DNA of 31,628 bases from the NCBI RefSeq assembly GCF_004168205.1, contig NZ_RCYB01000020.1, positions 1 to 31,628 on the forward strand. The letters are read 5' to 3'. Positions 15,759-24,868 of the stretch are shown one piece after another. Below the pieces are notes generated by a model. The model was not told the DNA's origin. It was given only the letters and a program-made list of their open reading frames with translations, and searched no databases. Every line of letters begins with the position of its first letter. Within the stretch, counting starts at the first letter, position 1. A program made the translations under genes and the position numbers. This stretch comes from Catenibacterium sp. co_0103 (GTDB lineage Bacteria > Bacillota_I > Bacilli_A > Erysipelotrichales > Coprobacillaceae).

Positions 15759-18700
15759 TTGAACTTTACATTTTTAAAGAAAAAAAAGAGTTTCAGGATT
15801 TTGCTGAAATATGTATAGAAGCAGAAAAAGGACTTATGGTATCACCTTCATCCTGTGCAATGCTTACAAGACGTGCATTAGAACAAGCAGTTCATTACAT
15901 GTATAAGAACGATATAGACTTACAGATGCCATATAGAGATAATCTAAGTGCGTTAGTCAATGAATACACATTTAAACAAATTGTTCCTAATGATATTTAT
16001 GAAGGTATTAAATATATAGTTAAATTGGGTAACTATGCAACGCATCATACAAATGCTAAGGTGAATAGAGAAGAAGCAGTACTTGCTTTGAATAATCTCT
16101 ATAGACTTATTAGCTGGATTAATTATTCATATGGAATAAATTACCAGGAACAGTTACCTAAATTTGATCCTGCTAAGTTACCTGATCAAACACATATGTT
16201 TGTGAATAAGGATCTTAAAGAACAGATCAGAGAGATTCTTACTAAACAAAAAGAAAAAGAAGCAAAACAAAAAGAAGAACTTGCTAGAGTTATTGCTGAA
16301 AATGTGGAATTAAGAAAACAAGGCGCTGCTAAGAGAAAAGAAGAGAAAGCTGTTGAGTATATTGATGTTAATAATGCTCTTGAATGGCAGACAAGAAAAC
16401 TTGTTATTGATCTGCAACTTAAAGAAGCTGGATGGGACTTTGATACAAATGTACAAGTAGAATTCCCTGTACATCATATGCCAACAGAGTCTCAAGATGG
16501 TTATGTAGATTATATATTACGTGGTAGAACTGGAAAGATTATTGCTGTTATAGAAGCTAAAAAAACAAGTGCAAATCCTCGTATTGGACGTAATCAGGCT
16601 AAGCTTTATGCAGATTGCATTGAAAAGGAATATGGATTAAGACCTGTTATATTCTATACAAATGGTTATGAAACATTTCTTTGGGATGACATGATGTATC
16701 CGGATAGAAGGATTTCTTCTATCTTCTCTCAGGATGAGATACAGTTACTTATTGATAGAAGAGATACTCGTAGAAGTATTTCTAAACCTGTTATACAAGA
16801 TGCCATCACAAACCGTTATTACCAGAAAGAAGCTATTGTAAGAACATGTGAAGACTTTGAAAAGGGAAGTCGTAAAGCATTACTTGTTATGGCAACAGGG
16901 AGTGGTAAAACACGTGTTGCGATAAGTTTAGTAGATGTACTCACTAAAGCAGATTGGGCAAAGAACATTTTATTCCTTGCTGATCGTACTGCATTAGTCA
17001 GACAGGCAAAGAAAAGCTTTGTAAACCTTTTGCCATCTTTGACTACATGTAACCTTTGTGAAAATAAAGATGATCCAGAAGTATCAAGGATGATCTTTAG
17101 TACATATCCTACAATGATGAATGCGATTGATGAAACAAGAAGAAAAGATGGAAATCGTTTATTTACACCAGGACACTTTGATCTCATTATTCTTGATGAA
17201 AGTCATCGTAGTATATATAACAGGTATAAAGATATATTTGATTACTTTGATGCCTTACTCATAGGTTTGACTGCAACACCTAAAGACAGTATAAGTATGA
17301 ATACATATTCTATATTTGACTTAGAGACAGGTGTTCCTACATATGCTTATGAATATGAAAAAGCTGTAAAAGATAAATATTTAGTCAGTTACCATTCTTA
17401 TGAAACAAAACTAAAGTTCTTAGAAGAAGGTATTTGCTATGATGATTTATCGGAAGAGGAGAAGGAAGAATTTGATACACTTTTCCCTGATGTTGATACA
17501 ATCGAATCATCTCTACTAAACAAATTTATCTTTAATTTAGATACAATTGATACTGTAATCAGAGAATTAATGGAACATGGTATTAAAATCGAAGGAGGAG
17601 ATAAGATAGGTAAAACTATTATATTCGCTGCTAATCAAGATCACGCACATAAGATCAAGGAAAGATTTGATGTACTCTATCCTGAATATAAAGGGAAGCT
17701 CGCTGAAGTTGTTACATTCAATACAAAATATGTACAAAATGCGATAGATCGATTCAGTAAAACAGACAGTTATCCTCAAATAGCTATTAGTGTAGATATG
17801 CTAGATACAGGTATAGATGTACCAGATATCGTTAATCTTGTGTTTTTTAAGAAGGTAAGAAGTAAATCGAAGTTCTGGCAGATGATTGGACGAGGTACAA
17901 GACTTAGAAAAGATTTGTTTGGTCCAGGAGACGACAAGAAAGAATTCTTAATATTTGATTACCTAGGAAATATGGAATATTTCAGAGTAAACAAGAATGC
18001 TGAAAAATCTGGTATTGTAGAATCACTTTCTCAACGTATTTATAAGTTGCGTGTTGATATTCTTTATGCACTTGAACAGAATGCAACAGACCAGGATTAT
18101 GTTGATGAAATCAACAAACAGATCAAAGAAATGTCAGGTTATATTCAAGCACTCGATGAAGATAGTTTTAATGTAAAATTGCGTTTGAAGTATGTACACC
18201 AATATAAAAATCCAGATAACTGGAGAAATCTCAATGAAATGGATACACACTATATCAAGGATGAATTATCTTCACTTGTTGTGATTCATGACGAAGATAC
18301 ACAAGCTAAATTCTTTGACAGACAGATGTATATGATTGAGATGGCTTATTTAAATCATTATAATGCTACTTCAGTTATCAACAATGTCATTGCCATCGCA
18401 AATGAACTTTATAAAAAACAAGCAACTCCTGATATTGCAAGAAATGCTGAATATTTGAAATGTGCAAAAGATCCTGATTATTGGAAAACTGCCAATTACT
18501 TTGATTTGGAAGTATTACGTGAGAAGATTAGAGGACTTATTAAGTACTTAACAAAAGATGATCCGGTAAAGCCTATAGATACACACTTTACTGATGAAAT
18601 CATTGAAACAAAGGTGAATGATGCTTTCTATAATGATGAAGGACTAGAGAACTATAAAGAAAAAGTCCAGCATTATTTAAAAGAGCATCAGGATGATGAA

Positions 18701-19102
18701 GCTATCTATAAGCTCAGACATAATCAAGTGATCACTCCAGATGAAATGAAACATCTAGAAAACTTATTATGGATAGACTTAGGTAGTAAAGACGATTATC
18801 GAATACACTTTGGTGATACACCTATCACAAGATTAATTAGAAAGATTGTAGGACTAGATAGAGAAGCTGCTATGGCTGAGTTCTCACGTTTCTTAGATGA
18901 TCAGAGCTTGAATTCTAGACAGATTCACTTTGTAGAATTGATTGTAGATTATATTGTGAAGAATGGTTTCATTGAAGATAGGAAGGTCTTATTGCAGGAT
19001 CCTTTCAAGTCAGTTGGTAGTATGAGTGCTTTATTCAAGGATAAGATGAATGTTGCAAGAGATATACTAAAGACAGTGGAAATATTTAGTGAAAGACTTT
19101 AA
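15759..19102 (+). CDS. hsdR: HsdR, type I restriction endonuclease subunit, with a frame change near its N-terminus
   Basis: The main frame runs 15836-19102 (1088 codons from ATG 15836). It is similar to HsdR upstream to about 15788, giving EFQDFAEICIEAEKGL before that ATG. The ribosome site points to TTG 15759, which encodes MNFTFLKKKK in a different frame, matching the usual HsdR start; the frames join by a -1 shift at the A8 run 15780-15787. Numbering from ATG 15836: DUF4145-like N-terminus, coiled coil about 125-172, nuclease motif (D225, E240-A-K242), helicase motifs ATGSGKT at 353-359, LDESH, and LTATPKD, and an HsdR C-terminal helical region. It translocates and cuts unmodified DNA. 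ATT 15758 as a rare start in the main frame is the alternative. Confidence 0.88.
15780..15809 (+). other. Slippery A8 tract with a downstream hairpin in the hsdR start
   Basis: Eight A residues (15780-15787) followed by G contain the heptamer A-AAA-AAG at 15782-15788, correctly phased for the TTG 15759 frame. A -1 slip there continues into GAG TTT CAG, the main HsdR frame. Two bases later TTTCAG (15791-15796), a seven-base loop and CTGAAA (15804-15809) can form a hairpin. The unshifted frame stops at TAG 15816-15818. Confidence 0.6.
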
Positions 19103-19211
19103 AAGTAAACGTTCACAATTTTGAGAGTAATCTATCACTATAAAAAATGATTATAATTTAAATTTTTGATAAAAACTACGCAGAAAAATACCTAATCGGA
19201 TATCCCTAAAC

Positions 19212-19225
19212 TGCAAACGTTTTCA
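19212..19225 (+). promoter_or_regulatory. Candidate CcpA cre site upstream of adhE
   Basis: TGCAAACGTTTTCA matches the cre consensus TGWAANCGNTNWCA at all positions except the third. It lies about 45 bases upstream of the likely -35, a position compatible with activation or modulation by CcpA in response to sugar supply. Confidence 0.55.
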
Positions 19226-19243
19226 GTAAATGCATTCTACAAA

Positions 19244-19261
19244 TTGTGTAAATTTTCACAA
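19244..19261 (+). promoter_or_regulatory. Candidate Rex operator upstream of adhE
   Basis: TTGTGTAAATTTTCACAA is an 18-base near-palindrome matching the Rex pattern TTGTG-N8-CACAA. Rex represses fermentation genes until NADH accumulates, which fits adhE. A second partial site ends in TTTTCACAA at 19275-19283 and overlaps the predicted promoter. Confidence 0.75.
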
Positions 19262-19269
19262 AAGTATGC

Positions 19270-19298
19270 TTGTTTTTTCACAAGAAGTCATGTATAGT
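19270..19298 (+). promoter_or_regulatory. Candidate adhE promoter
   Basis: TTGTTT (19270-19275), 17 bases, then TATAGT (19293-19298). The -35 lies within a second Rex-like half-site, so repressor binding would block polymerase. The transcript would start near 19305 and carry a 45-base leader up to ATG 19350. Confidence 0.6.
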
Positions 19299-19349
19299 GA
19301 ACTTACAAAATATGAAAAAGAAATATTTTGGTCAATGGAGGATATAAAA

Positions 19350-22001
19350 ATGGCTGATAAGAAAGTCGAAAAGAAAGTTGAAGAATGGACAGAAGAAAAG
19401 ACTGATGCTTGCATTGATGAGTTAGTTAATAACGCATTAACAGCATTAGACGAATTCGAAGGTTTTGACCAGGAAACTGTTGACTACATCGTAGCAAAGA
19501 TGTCAGTTGCTGGTCTTGATAAGCACGGTGTTCTTGCAGAAGCTGCAGTAAAAGAAACTGGCCGTGGTGTATTTGAAGACAAAGCTGTTAAGAACTTATT
19601 CGCTTGTGAATATGTTACTAACAACATGCGTCATACAAAGACTGTAGGTATTATTAGTGAAGATCCACTTACTGGTATCACTGAAATTGCTGAACCAGTT
19701 GGTGTTGTTTGTGGTATCGTTCCAGTAACAAACCCAACTTCTACAGTTATCTTTAAGTCTTTAATCGCTATGAAGACTAGAAACCCAATCATCTTCTCAT
19801 TCCACCCAGGTGCTCATGACTGTTCAGTTATGGCTGCTAAGGTAATGTTAGATGCTGCAGTAAAAGCTGGTGCTCCTAAGAACGTAATCCAGTGGTTACC
19901 AATGAAAACTATGTATGCAACTAGTGCATTAATGAATCATCCAGGTGTTGCTACTATCTTAGCTACTGGTGGTAACGCAATGGTTAAGGCTGCTTACTCT
20001 TGTGGTAAACCTGCTTTAGGTGTAGGTGCTGGTAACGTTCCTGCATACGTAGAAAAGTCTTGTAAAATCAAAATGGCAGCAAACGATATTTATTTATCAA
20101 AATCATTCGATAACGGTATGATTTGTGCATCTGAACAGGTTGTTGTTGTAGATCACGAAATCTATGATGAATTCAAGAAAGAACTTGGTCGTTATCATGT
20201 ACATTTCTGTAATGCAGAAGAAAAGAAGAAACTTGAACAGTTCATGTTCGGTGCAACAGCATACAGTGAAAACGTAAATGAAGCTAGATTAAACAGCATC
20301 GTTCCAGGTAAGAACGCTACTTGGATTGCTGAACAGGCTGGTTTCAAAGTACCTGATGATGTTCAGATCTTAGTTTGCGAAGTTAAGGAAATCGGTCCTA
20401 ACGAACCAATGACTAGAGAAAAGCTTTCTCCAGTATTAGGTATGATCAAAGCAAACTCTACTGAAGATGGTATTGAAAAGGCTGCTCAGACTGTTGAATT
20501 CAACGGTTTAGGACATTCAGCTGCAATCCATACTACTAATCATGAAATTTCTAAAGCATTCGGTAAGAGAATCAAAGCTATCCGTATTATTGAAAACGCT
20601 CCATCTACATTCGGTGGTATCGGTTCAGTATACAATGCATTCTTACCTTCATTAACACTTGGTTGTGGTTCTTATGGTCATAACTCAGTATCAAACAACG
20701 TAAGTGCTATTAACTTACTAAATATTAAGAGAATAGGGAGACGTAACAACAATATGCAATGGGTTAAACTTCCTCCAAAGATTTATTTCGAAAGAAATTC
20801 AATCAGATATCTTAGAGATATGAAGGAAATGAAGAAAGCAATGATCGTTACAGACAGAGGTATGTATGACCTTGGTTATGTAGGAAAGATCGAAGATGTT
20901 ATCAGAAGAAGACGTAACAAAGTAGACGTTGACTTATTCATCGACGTTGAACCAGATCCATCTTTAGATATGACTCTTAAGGGTCTTGAAATCATGAAGA
21001 GCTTCCAGCCTGATACAATCATCGCTATCGGTGGTGGATCTTCAATGGATGCTGCTAAAGTTATGTGGTTAATGTATGAACATCCAGAAGTTAACTTCGA
21101 CGACATCAAGCAGAAATTCATGGATATCAGAAAGAGAGCATTCAAGTTCCCAGAACTTGGTAAGAAAGCTAAGTTAGTATGTATCCCAACTACTTCAGGT
21201 ACAGGTTCAGAAGTAACTCCATTCGCAGTTATCACTGATACTAAGGAAAACAAGAAATATCCATTAACTGACTACGCTTTAACTCCAACAATCGCAATTG
21301 TTGACCCTGAATTCGCTATGTCTATGCCACCAAGAATCGCTGCTGATACTGGTATCGACGTATTAACTCATGCTATTGAAGCATATGTTTCAATCTTAGC
21401 TTCTGACTTCACTGATGGTTGGGCAAAACAGGCTGTTAAGTTAGTATTCGAAAACCTTGAAAAGTCAGTACTTGAAGGTGATCCTGATGCTAGAATTAAG
21501 ATGCATAACGCTGCATCAATCGCAGGTATGGCATTCGCTAACGCATTCTTAGGAATGAACCACTCATTAGCTCATAAGATCGGTGGAGAATGGCATATTC
21601 CTCATGGACGTACTAACGGTATGTTATTACCACATGTAATCAGATACAATGGTACAGTTCCAACTAAGTTAAACATCTGGCCAAAGATCGAAGACTATAA
21701 GGCAGATAAGAAATATAGAGAATTAGCAGAATTAATCGGCTTACATCCAAAGACTGATGCAGAAGGTGTTGAAATGTTCGCACAGGCTGTTGAAAAGTTA
21801 TGGGTAAAAGTTGGTGGTGCTGTAAACGTTAAGTCACAGAACATCAGCAAAGCTGATTGGGAAGAATCAGTACATAGAATCGCTATGAACGCATACGAAG
21901 ACCAGTGTACTCCTGCTAACCCAAGAATGCCTATGGTTAAAGATATGGAAGCTATCCTAGAAACAATCTACGATTACGAATCTCCATTCGCTAAGAAATA
22001 A
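19350..22001 (+). CDS. adhE: AdhE, bifunctional acetaldehyde-CoA and alcohol dehydrogenase
   Basis: An 883-residue cytosolic enzyme reducing acetyl-CoA to acetaldehyde and then ethanol, re-oxidising two NADH. ATG 19350 follows GGAGG (19337-19341) at ideal spacing; the in-frame ATG 19230 lies upstream of the promoter elements and is not used. The N-terminal aldehyde dehydrogenase domain (about 1-450) has catalytic Cys259 in NGMICASEQ. The C-terminal iron-dependent alcohol dehydrogenase domain has GGGSSMDAAKVMW, TTSGTGSEVTPFAV and the metal-binding histidines in GMNHSLAHKIGG and PHGRTNGM. Codons ending in C are frequent compared with the neighbouring restriction genes, as expected for a highly expressed gene. 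It is single-gene, ended by a strong terminator. Confidence 0.97.
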   Translation: MADKKVEKKVEEWTEEKTDACIDELVNNALTALDEFEGFDQETVDYIVAKMSVAGLDKHGVLAEAAVKETGRGVFEDKAVKNLFACEYVTNNMRHTKTVGIISEDPLTGITEIAEPVGVVCGIVPVTNPTSTVIFKSLIAMKTRNPIIFSFHPGAHDCSVMAAKVMLDAAVKAGAPKNVIQWLPMKTMYATSALMNHPGVATILATGGNAMVKAAYSCGKPALGVGAGNVPAYVEKSCKIKMAANDIYLSKSFDNGMICASEQVVVVDHEIYDEFKKELGRYHVHFCNAEEKKKLEQFMFGATAYSENVNEARLNSIVPGKNATWIAEQAGFKVPDDVQILVCEVKEIGPNEPMTREKLSPVLGMIKANSTEDGIEKAAQTVEFNGLGHSAAIHTTNHEISKAFGKRIKAIRIIENAPSTFGGIGSVYNAFLPSLTLGCGSYGHNSVSNNVSAINLLNIKRIGRRNNNMQWVKLPPKIYFERNSIRYLRDMKEMKKAMIVTDRGMYDLGYVGKIEDVIRRRRNKVDVDLFIDVEPDPSLDMTLKGLEIMKSFQPDTIIAIGGGSSMDAAKVMWLMYEHPEVNFDDIKQKFMDIRKRAFKFPELGKKAKLVCIPTTSGTGSEVTPFAVITDTKENKKYPLTDYALTPTIAIVDPEFAMSMPPRIAADTGIDVLTHAIEAYVSILASDFTDGWAKQAVKLVFENLEKSVLEGDPDARIKMHNAASIAGMAFANAFLGMNHSLAHKIGGEWHIPHGRTNGMLLPHVIRYNGTVPTKLNIWPKIEDYKADKKYRELAELIGLHPKTDAEGVEMFAQAVEKLWVKVGGAVNVKSQNISKADWEESVHRIAMNAYEDQCTPANPRMPMVKDMEAILETIYDYESPFAKK

Positions 22002-22015
22002 TTCTTAAAACCACT

Positions 22016-22048
22016 AAGAGGAAATCCTTACGGCTTTCCTCTTTTTTT
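22016..22048 (+). terminator. adhE terminator
   Basis: AAGAGGAAA (22016-22024), a ten-base loop, TTTCCTCTT (22035-22043) and a seven-T run (22042-22048). Confidence 0.92.
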
Positions 22049-22078
22049 GTGTTAAATTATGTTAAATAGTATTGTTTA

Positions 22079-22107
22079 TTGACACTCACAAGTGAACAAA
22101 TTAAAAT
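22079..22107 (+). promoter_or_regulatory. Strong promoter for the VanZ-like gene
   Basis: A consensus TTGACA (22079-22084), 17 bases, then TAAAAT (22102-22107). The spacer contains the dyad TCAC-AA-GTGA (22086-22095), which could be an operator. The start codon lies 22 bases after the -10, so the leader is very short. Confidence 0.7.
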
Positions 22108-22128
22108 GACATGTCGGAGGACACTGTC

Positions 22129-22746
22129 ATGAAACATAAACGTTATATATTCTTGCTCATTGCAGCTGTCGCTTTCATTATTCAATTAATAGATATCATT
22201 TCTTATACAATCAAGTTTTCTATTACACAGACATTTGTACTTGTTATTATTCAGATGATTGGTTTGGTGGGTTACGCTTATGGTGCAAGAAATGTAGTAA
22301 AAAATAAAAGAAGAATGTTTTATATACTTCATAGTATCGCATTCATCATCTACCTTATAAATCTTACTTATCAATTGTTCCTTAATCCAGCATTAAGACA
22401 TGTTAAAGTTATAAGTAGTGTGAATATCAGCCCATTAAAGACAATATTTCTTTATTACACAGCTTATACAAGACATACATTACCTATTAAGAATATCATT
22501 CTGAATATGATTGGGAATGTCATGTTGTTTATGCCTTTTGGGTATTTTGTATATGTCTTATTTAAACCAATGCGTTCATTTCAACCTTATTTCTTCTTTT
22601 TCTTATTTATGATTGTAGGAGTAGAAGTCATTCAATATATTTGGAAGGTTGGATCAGCAGATATAGATGATATCATTCTGAATATGAGCGGCGTACTGAT
22701 TCTATATATTGTATTGAAAATCCCATTCATAAAAAAATTATTTTAA
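22129..22746 (+). CDS. VanZ-like integral membrane protein
   Basis: A 205-residue membrane protein with about six hydrophobic helices. ATG 22129 is chosen because GGAGG at 22116-22120 precedes it by eight bases, whereas ATG 22111 lies upstream of that site. The central and C-terminal pattern (NIILNMIGNVMLFMPFGYFV, then VGVEVIQYIWKVGSADIDDI and ILNMSGVLIL) is the VanZ-family signature. VanZ relatives are linked to low-level glycopeptide resistance or envelope processes, but most chromosomal copies have no defined role. No van cluster is near, so resistance should not be inferred. It is expressed from its own promoter. Confidence 0.85.
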   Translation: MKHKRYIFLLIAAVAFIIQLIDIISYTIKFSITQTFVLVIIQMIGLVGYAYGARNVVKNKRRMFYILHSIAFIIYLINLTYQLFLNPALRHVKVISSVNISPLKTIFLYYTAYTRHTLPIKNIILNMIGNVMLFMPFGYFVYVLFKPMRSFQPYFFFFLFMIVGVEVIQYIWKVGSADIDDIILNMSGVLILYIVLKIPFIKKLF

Positions 22747-22814
22747 AGTCAAAAAATCACAAGTATTACACATCTTTTCTGTTACAATAATTGTATAAGA
22801 AAGAGGTGAATCTT

Positions 22815-23045
22815 GTGCTTTTTATTTTTCTACTATTGTTGTTCTTATATTTGTTCCTAACAAGATACTACATCACTGAAGATGTGATTGTAAAAGAAGT
22901 CCTTGAAGATAAGATCATATTTGAATCAGAACTTGGTAAAGAAATTGTACTCAAAGTAACAAAACCTCATGAATATCTAGAAGGACAAAAGGGACAAGTC
23001 TCATTCCATGGAGAAAAAATCGTATCATTTCAAAAAGCAGCCTAG
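22815..23045 (+). CDS. Small membrane-anchored protein of unknown function
   Basis: A 76-residue protein starting at GTG 22815, six bases after the ribosome site GAGGTG (22803-22808). TTG 22791, 24 bases upstream in frame, has no ribosome site. Residues 2-16 (LFIFLLLLFLYLFLT) form one membrane anchor. The rest looks like a small beta-rich domain (VIVKEVLEDKIIFESELGKE, then KGQVSFHGEKIVSF), suggestive of an OB-like or NfeD-like fold, though I cannot assign it. TACAAT at 22783-22788 may be its -10. The stop codon lies in the loop of a shared terminator. Confidence 0.7.
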   Translation: MLFIFLLLLFLYLFLTRYYITEDVIVKEVLEDKIIFESELGKEIVLKVTKPHEYLEGQKGQVSFHGEKIVSFQKAA

Positions 23046-23059
23046 AAGGGCTGCTTTTT
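23032..23059. terminator. Bidirectional terminator between convergent genes
   Basis: AAAAAGCAGCC (23032-23042), loop TAGAAG, GGCTGCTTTTT (23049-23059): an 11-pair perfect stem with an A-run on one side and a T-run on the other. It serves the small membrane protein on the plus strand and the HAD phosphatase on the minus strand. Confidence 0.92.
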
Positions 23060-23061
23060 GA

Positions 23062-23850
23062 TTAGATGACGTTAAAGTGTTTTAAGGCATTGTAGATACC
23101 ATCATCTTCAATATCAGTTGTAATATACGTTACATAATCAAATAGAACAGGATTAGAATTGCCCATAGCTACTGATTCCTTAGTATAAGTCAACATTGGT
23201 AGATCATTTGTAGAATCTCCAATAGAAATACAATCATCAATAGAAGCACCAATGAGATCAATAAATGTTTGAATACCTGTTGCTTTAGAACAATCTTTTG
23301 GAACTACTTCAATGAAGTCTTCAGCACGCTGGATATATTCTAAATCATCTTTAAATGCATCCTTAAATGATTCAATATCATCTTCTGGTGTATACCATGC
23401 AGTGAACTTATCAAAATTAGGTTCATCATCTTTATGATATACAGGAACATTTACTTTAATATCTTTATAATGTTCTTTGATTTCCTGAACTGTCTTTGTC
23501 TTAATTGTTTCAGGGAAATAAATAGATTCAGGACCTTCTAATACGGCATCAATATCTAATTCAATAGCTTTATTCACAATTCCTTTCTTTAATTCTGAAG
23601 GAAGTTTAGCATGATAGATTTCTTTACCATGATAGTAGATATTAGTCCCACAACCACAGATATAACCATCTAATCCTAATTCTTTAATTACATCTTCTAT
23701 AATACAAATAGTACGTCCTGTATTTACCATCAGGATATGTCCATTATCCTGAGCTAGTTTGATTGCTTTCTTTGTACTTTCAGGAACAGTAAAGTCTGTT
23801 TCTGTAGATAAAGTACCATCAATATCAAAAAATATAACTCTTCTACTCAT
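23062..23850 (-). CDS. Cof-type HAD-superfamily phosphatase
   Basis: A 262-residue protein. The start is placed at plus position 23850, giving MSRRVIFFDIDGTLSTE, because AAGGAG (plus 23859-23864) sits at good spacing; an upstream in-frame ATG at 23874 precedes that site. Motif I DIDGT has catalytic Asp9 and Asp11, and motif IV GDSTNDLPML is near the C-terminus. The large C2 cap between them marks the Cof (IIB) subfamily, which dephosphorylates sugar phosphates, flavin precursors or similar small molecules. The exact substrate cannot be read from sequence. It is transcribed alone, divergent from nfnA. Confidence 0.92.
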   Translation of the reverse strand: MSRRVIFFDIDGTLSTETDFTVPESTKKAIKLAQDNGHILMVNTGRTICIIEDVIKELGLDGYICGCGTNIYYHGKEIYHAKLPSELKKGIVNKAIELDIDAVLEGPESIYFPETIKTKTVQEIKEHYKDIKVNVPVYHKDDEPNFDKFTAWYTPEDDIESFKDAFKDDLEYIQRAEDFIEVVPKDCSKATGIQTFIDLIGASIDDCISIGDSTNDLPMLTYTKESVAMGNSNPVLFDYVTYITTDIEDDGIYNALKHFNVI

Positions 23851-23961
23851 AAATATTCTCCTTGTTTCATACAACTAAACCACAAATAATTATATCTGTC
23901 AACAATCTCTCAATTCTTGAAAATACCACATGGTAGCGCATTAATTTACTATGAAGCGACA

Positions 23962-23990
23962 TTGAATAGAAACCTAATATGTGATAATAT
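23962..23990 (+). promoter_or_regulatory. Candidate nfnAB promoter
   Basis: TTGAAT (23962-23967) with TAATAT at 23985-23990 (17-base spacing), overlapping an extended -10 TGTGATAAT (23980-23988). A short dyad TACCA-CA-TGGTA lies upstream at about 23926-23937. The ribosome site AAAGGA precedes ATG 24019. Confidence 0.5.
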
Positions 23991-24018
23991 TAAATAAGAT
24001 TCAGAAAGGATTGAGAAT

Positions 24019-24867
24019 ATGTATAAGATTGTAAAAAAAGAAGTACTTAATGACGTTGTACAGTTAATGGAAGTACATGCGCCAATGGTTGCAAGAAAAT
24101 GCGAACCAGGTCAGTTTATTATTTTACGTGTAGGAGATGATGGAGAAAGAATCCCTCTTACAATTGCTGATTATGATAGAGAAAAGGAAACAATCACAAT
24201 AATTTATCAGATTGTAGGTTACTCTACTAAACAGCTTGCTAAGTTAGAAGAAGGAGATTATATCACTGACTTCGTAGGTCCTCTTGGTGTCCCTACTCAT
24301 CTTGAAAAGAAGGATCACGTAATCGGTGTAGCTGGTGGTGTGGGTAGTGCGCCATTATTCCCACAGTTAAGAAAACTAGCAGAACTTGGTACTAAGGTTG
24401 ATGTAATCATCGGTGGACGTGAAGAACAGTATGTATTATGGGCAGATCGTTTTAAAGAATTCTGTGATAATGTATATATCGCAACAAATGATGGCTCTGT
24501 AGGTACAAAAGGTTTTGTTACTGATGTATTAACTGATTTACTTGATAAGGGTGAAAAGTATGATGAAGTTATTGCAATTGGACCAGTTGTAATGATGAAG
24601 GCAGTTGTTGGAGTAACTAAGCCTAGAGATATTAAGACAATGGTTTCACTTAACCCAATCATGATTGATGGTACTGGTATGTGCGGATGCTGCCGTGTTA
24701 CTGTTGATGGTAAGATCAAGTTTGCCTGTGTTGATGGACCAGACTTTGATGGTTTAAATGTTGACTTTGATGAATTAATGGCAAGACAGAGAATGTTCAA
24801 GGAAGAAGAACATCTTGTTGACAGCAATGCAGACCGTATGTGTAACTTAATGAAGGGGGTTAAATAA
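24019..24867 (+). CDS. nfnA: NfnA-like small subunit of NADH-dependent ferredoxin:NADP+ oxidoreductase
   Basis: A 282-residue flavoprotein of the ferredoxin-NADP reductase type. The FAD-binding part holds RIPLTIADYD (about 45-53) and the nucleotide-binding part holds GVAGGVGSAPLFPQL (about 103-117). A C-terminal [2Fe-2S] motif has Asp217, Cys222, Cys225 and Cys237, the mixed Asp and Cys ligand set typical of NfnA. With NfnB it bifurcates electrons between NADPH, ferredoxin and NAD+. PyrK and sulfide dehydrogenase subunits share the fold, but pairing with a GltD-like subunit next door supports NfnA. The downstream gene starts one base after the stop. Confidence 0.9.
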   Translation: MYKIVKKEVLNDVVQLMEVHAPMVARKCEPGQFIILRVGDDGERIPLTIADYDREKETITIIYQIVGYSTKQLAKLEEGDYITDFVGPLGVPTHLEKKDHVIGVAGGVGSAPLFPQLRKLAELGTKVDVIIGGREEQYVLWADRFKEFCDNVYIATNDGSVGTKGFVTDVLTDLLDKGEKYDEVIAIGPVVMMKAVVGVTKPRDIKTMVSLNPIMIDGTGMCGCCRVTVDGKIKFACVDGPDFDGLNVDFDELMARQRMFKEEEHLVDSNADRMCNLMKGVK

Positions 24868-24868
24868 T

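Noticed and set aside
19230..19349. Extra 40 N-terminal residues of AdhE from ATG 19230
   Set aside because: This region contains the Rex-like operator and promoter elements, and ATG 19350 has a proper ribosome site.
22129..22746. Glycopeptide resistance gene vanZ
   Set aside because: Only the broad VanZ fold is seen; no vanHAX or regulators are near, and most such chromosomal copies have no proven resistance role.
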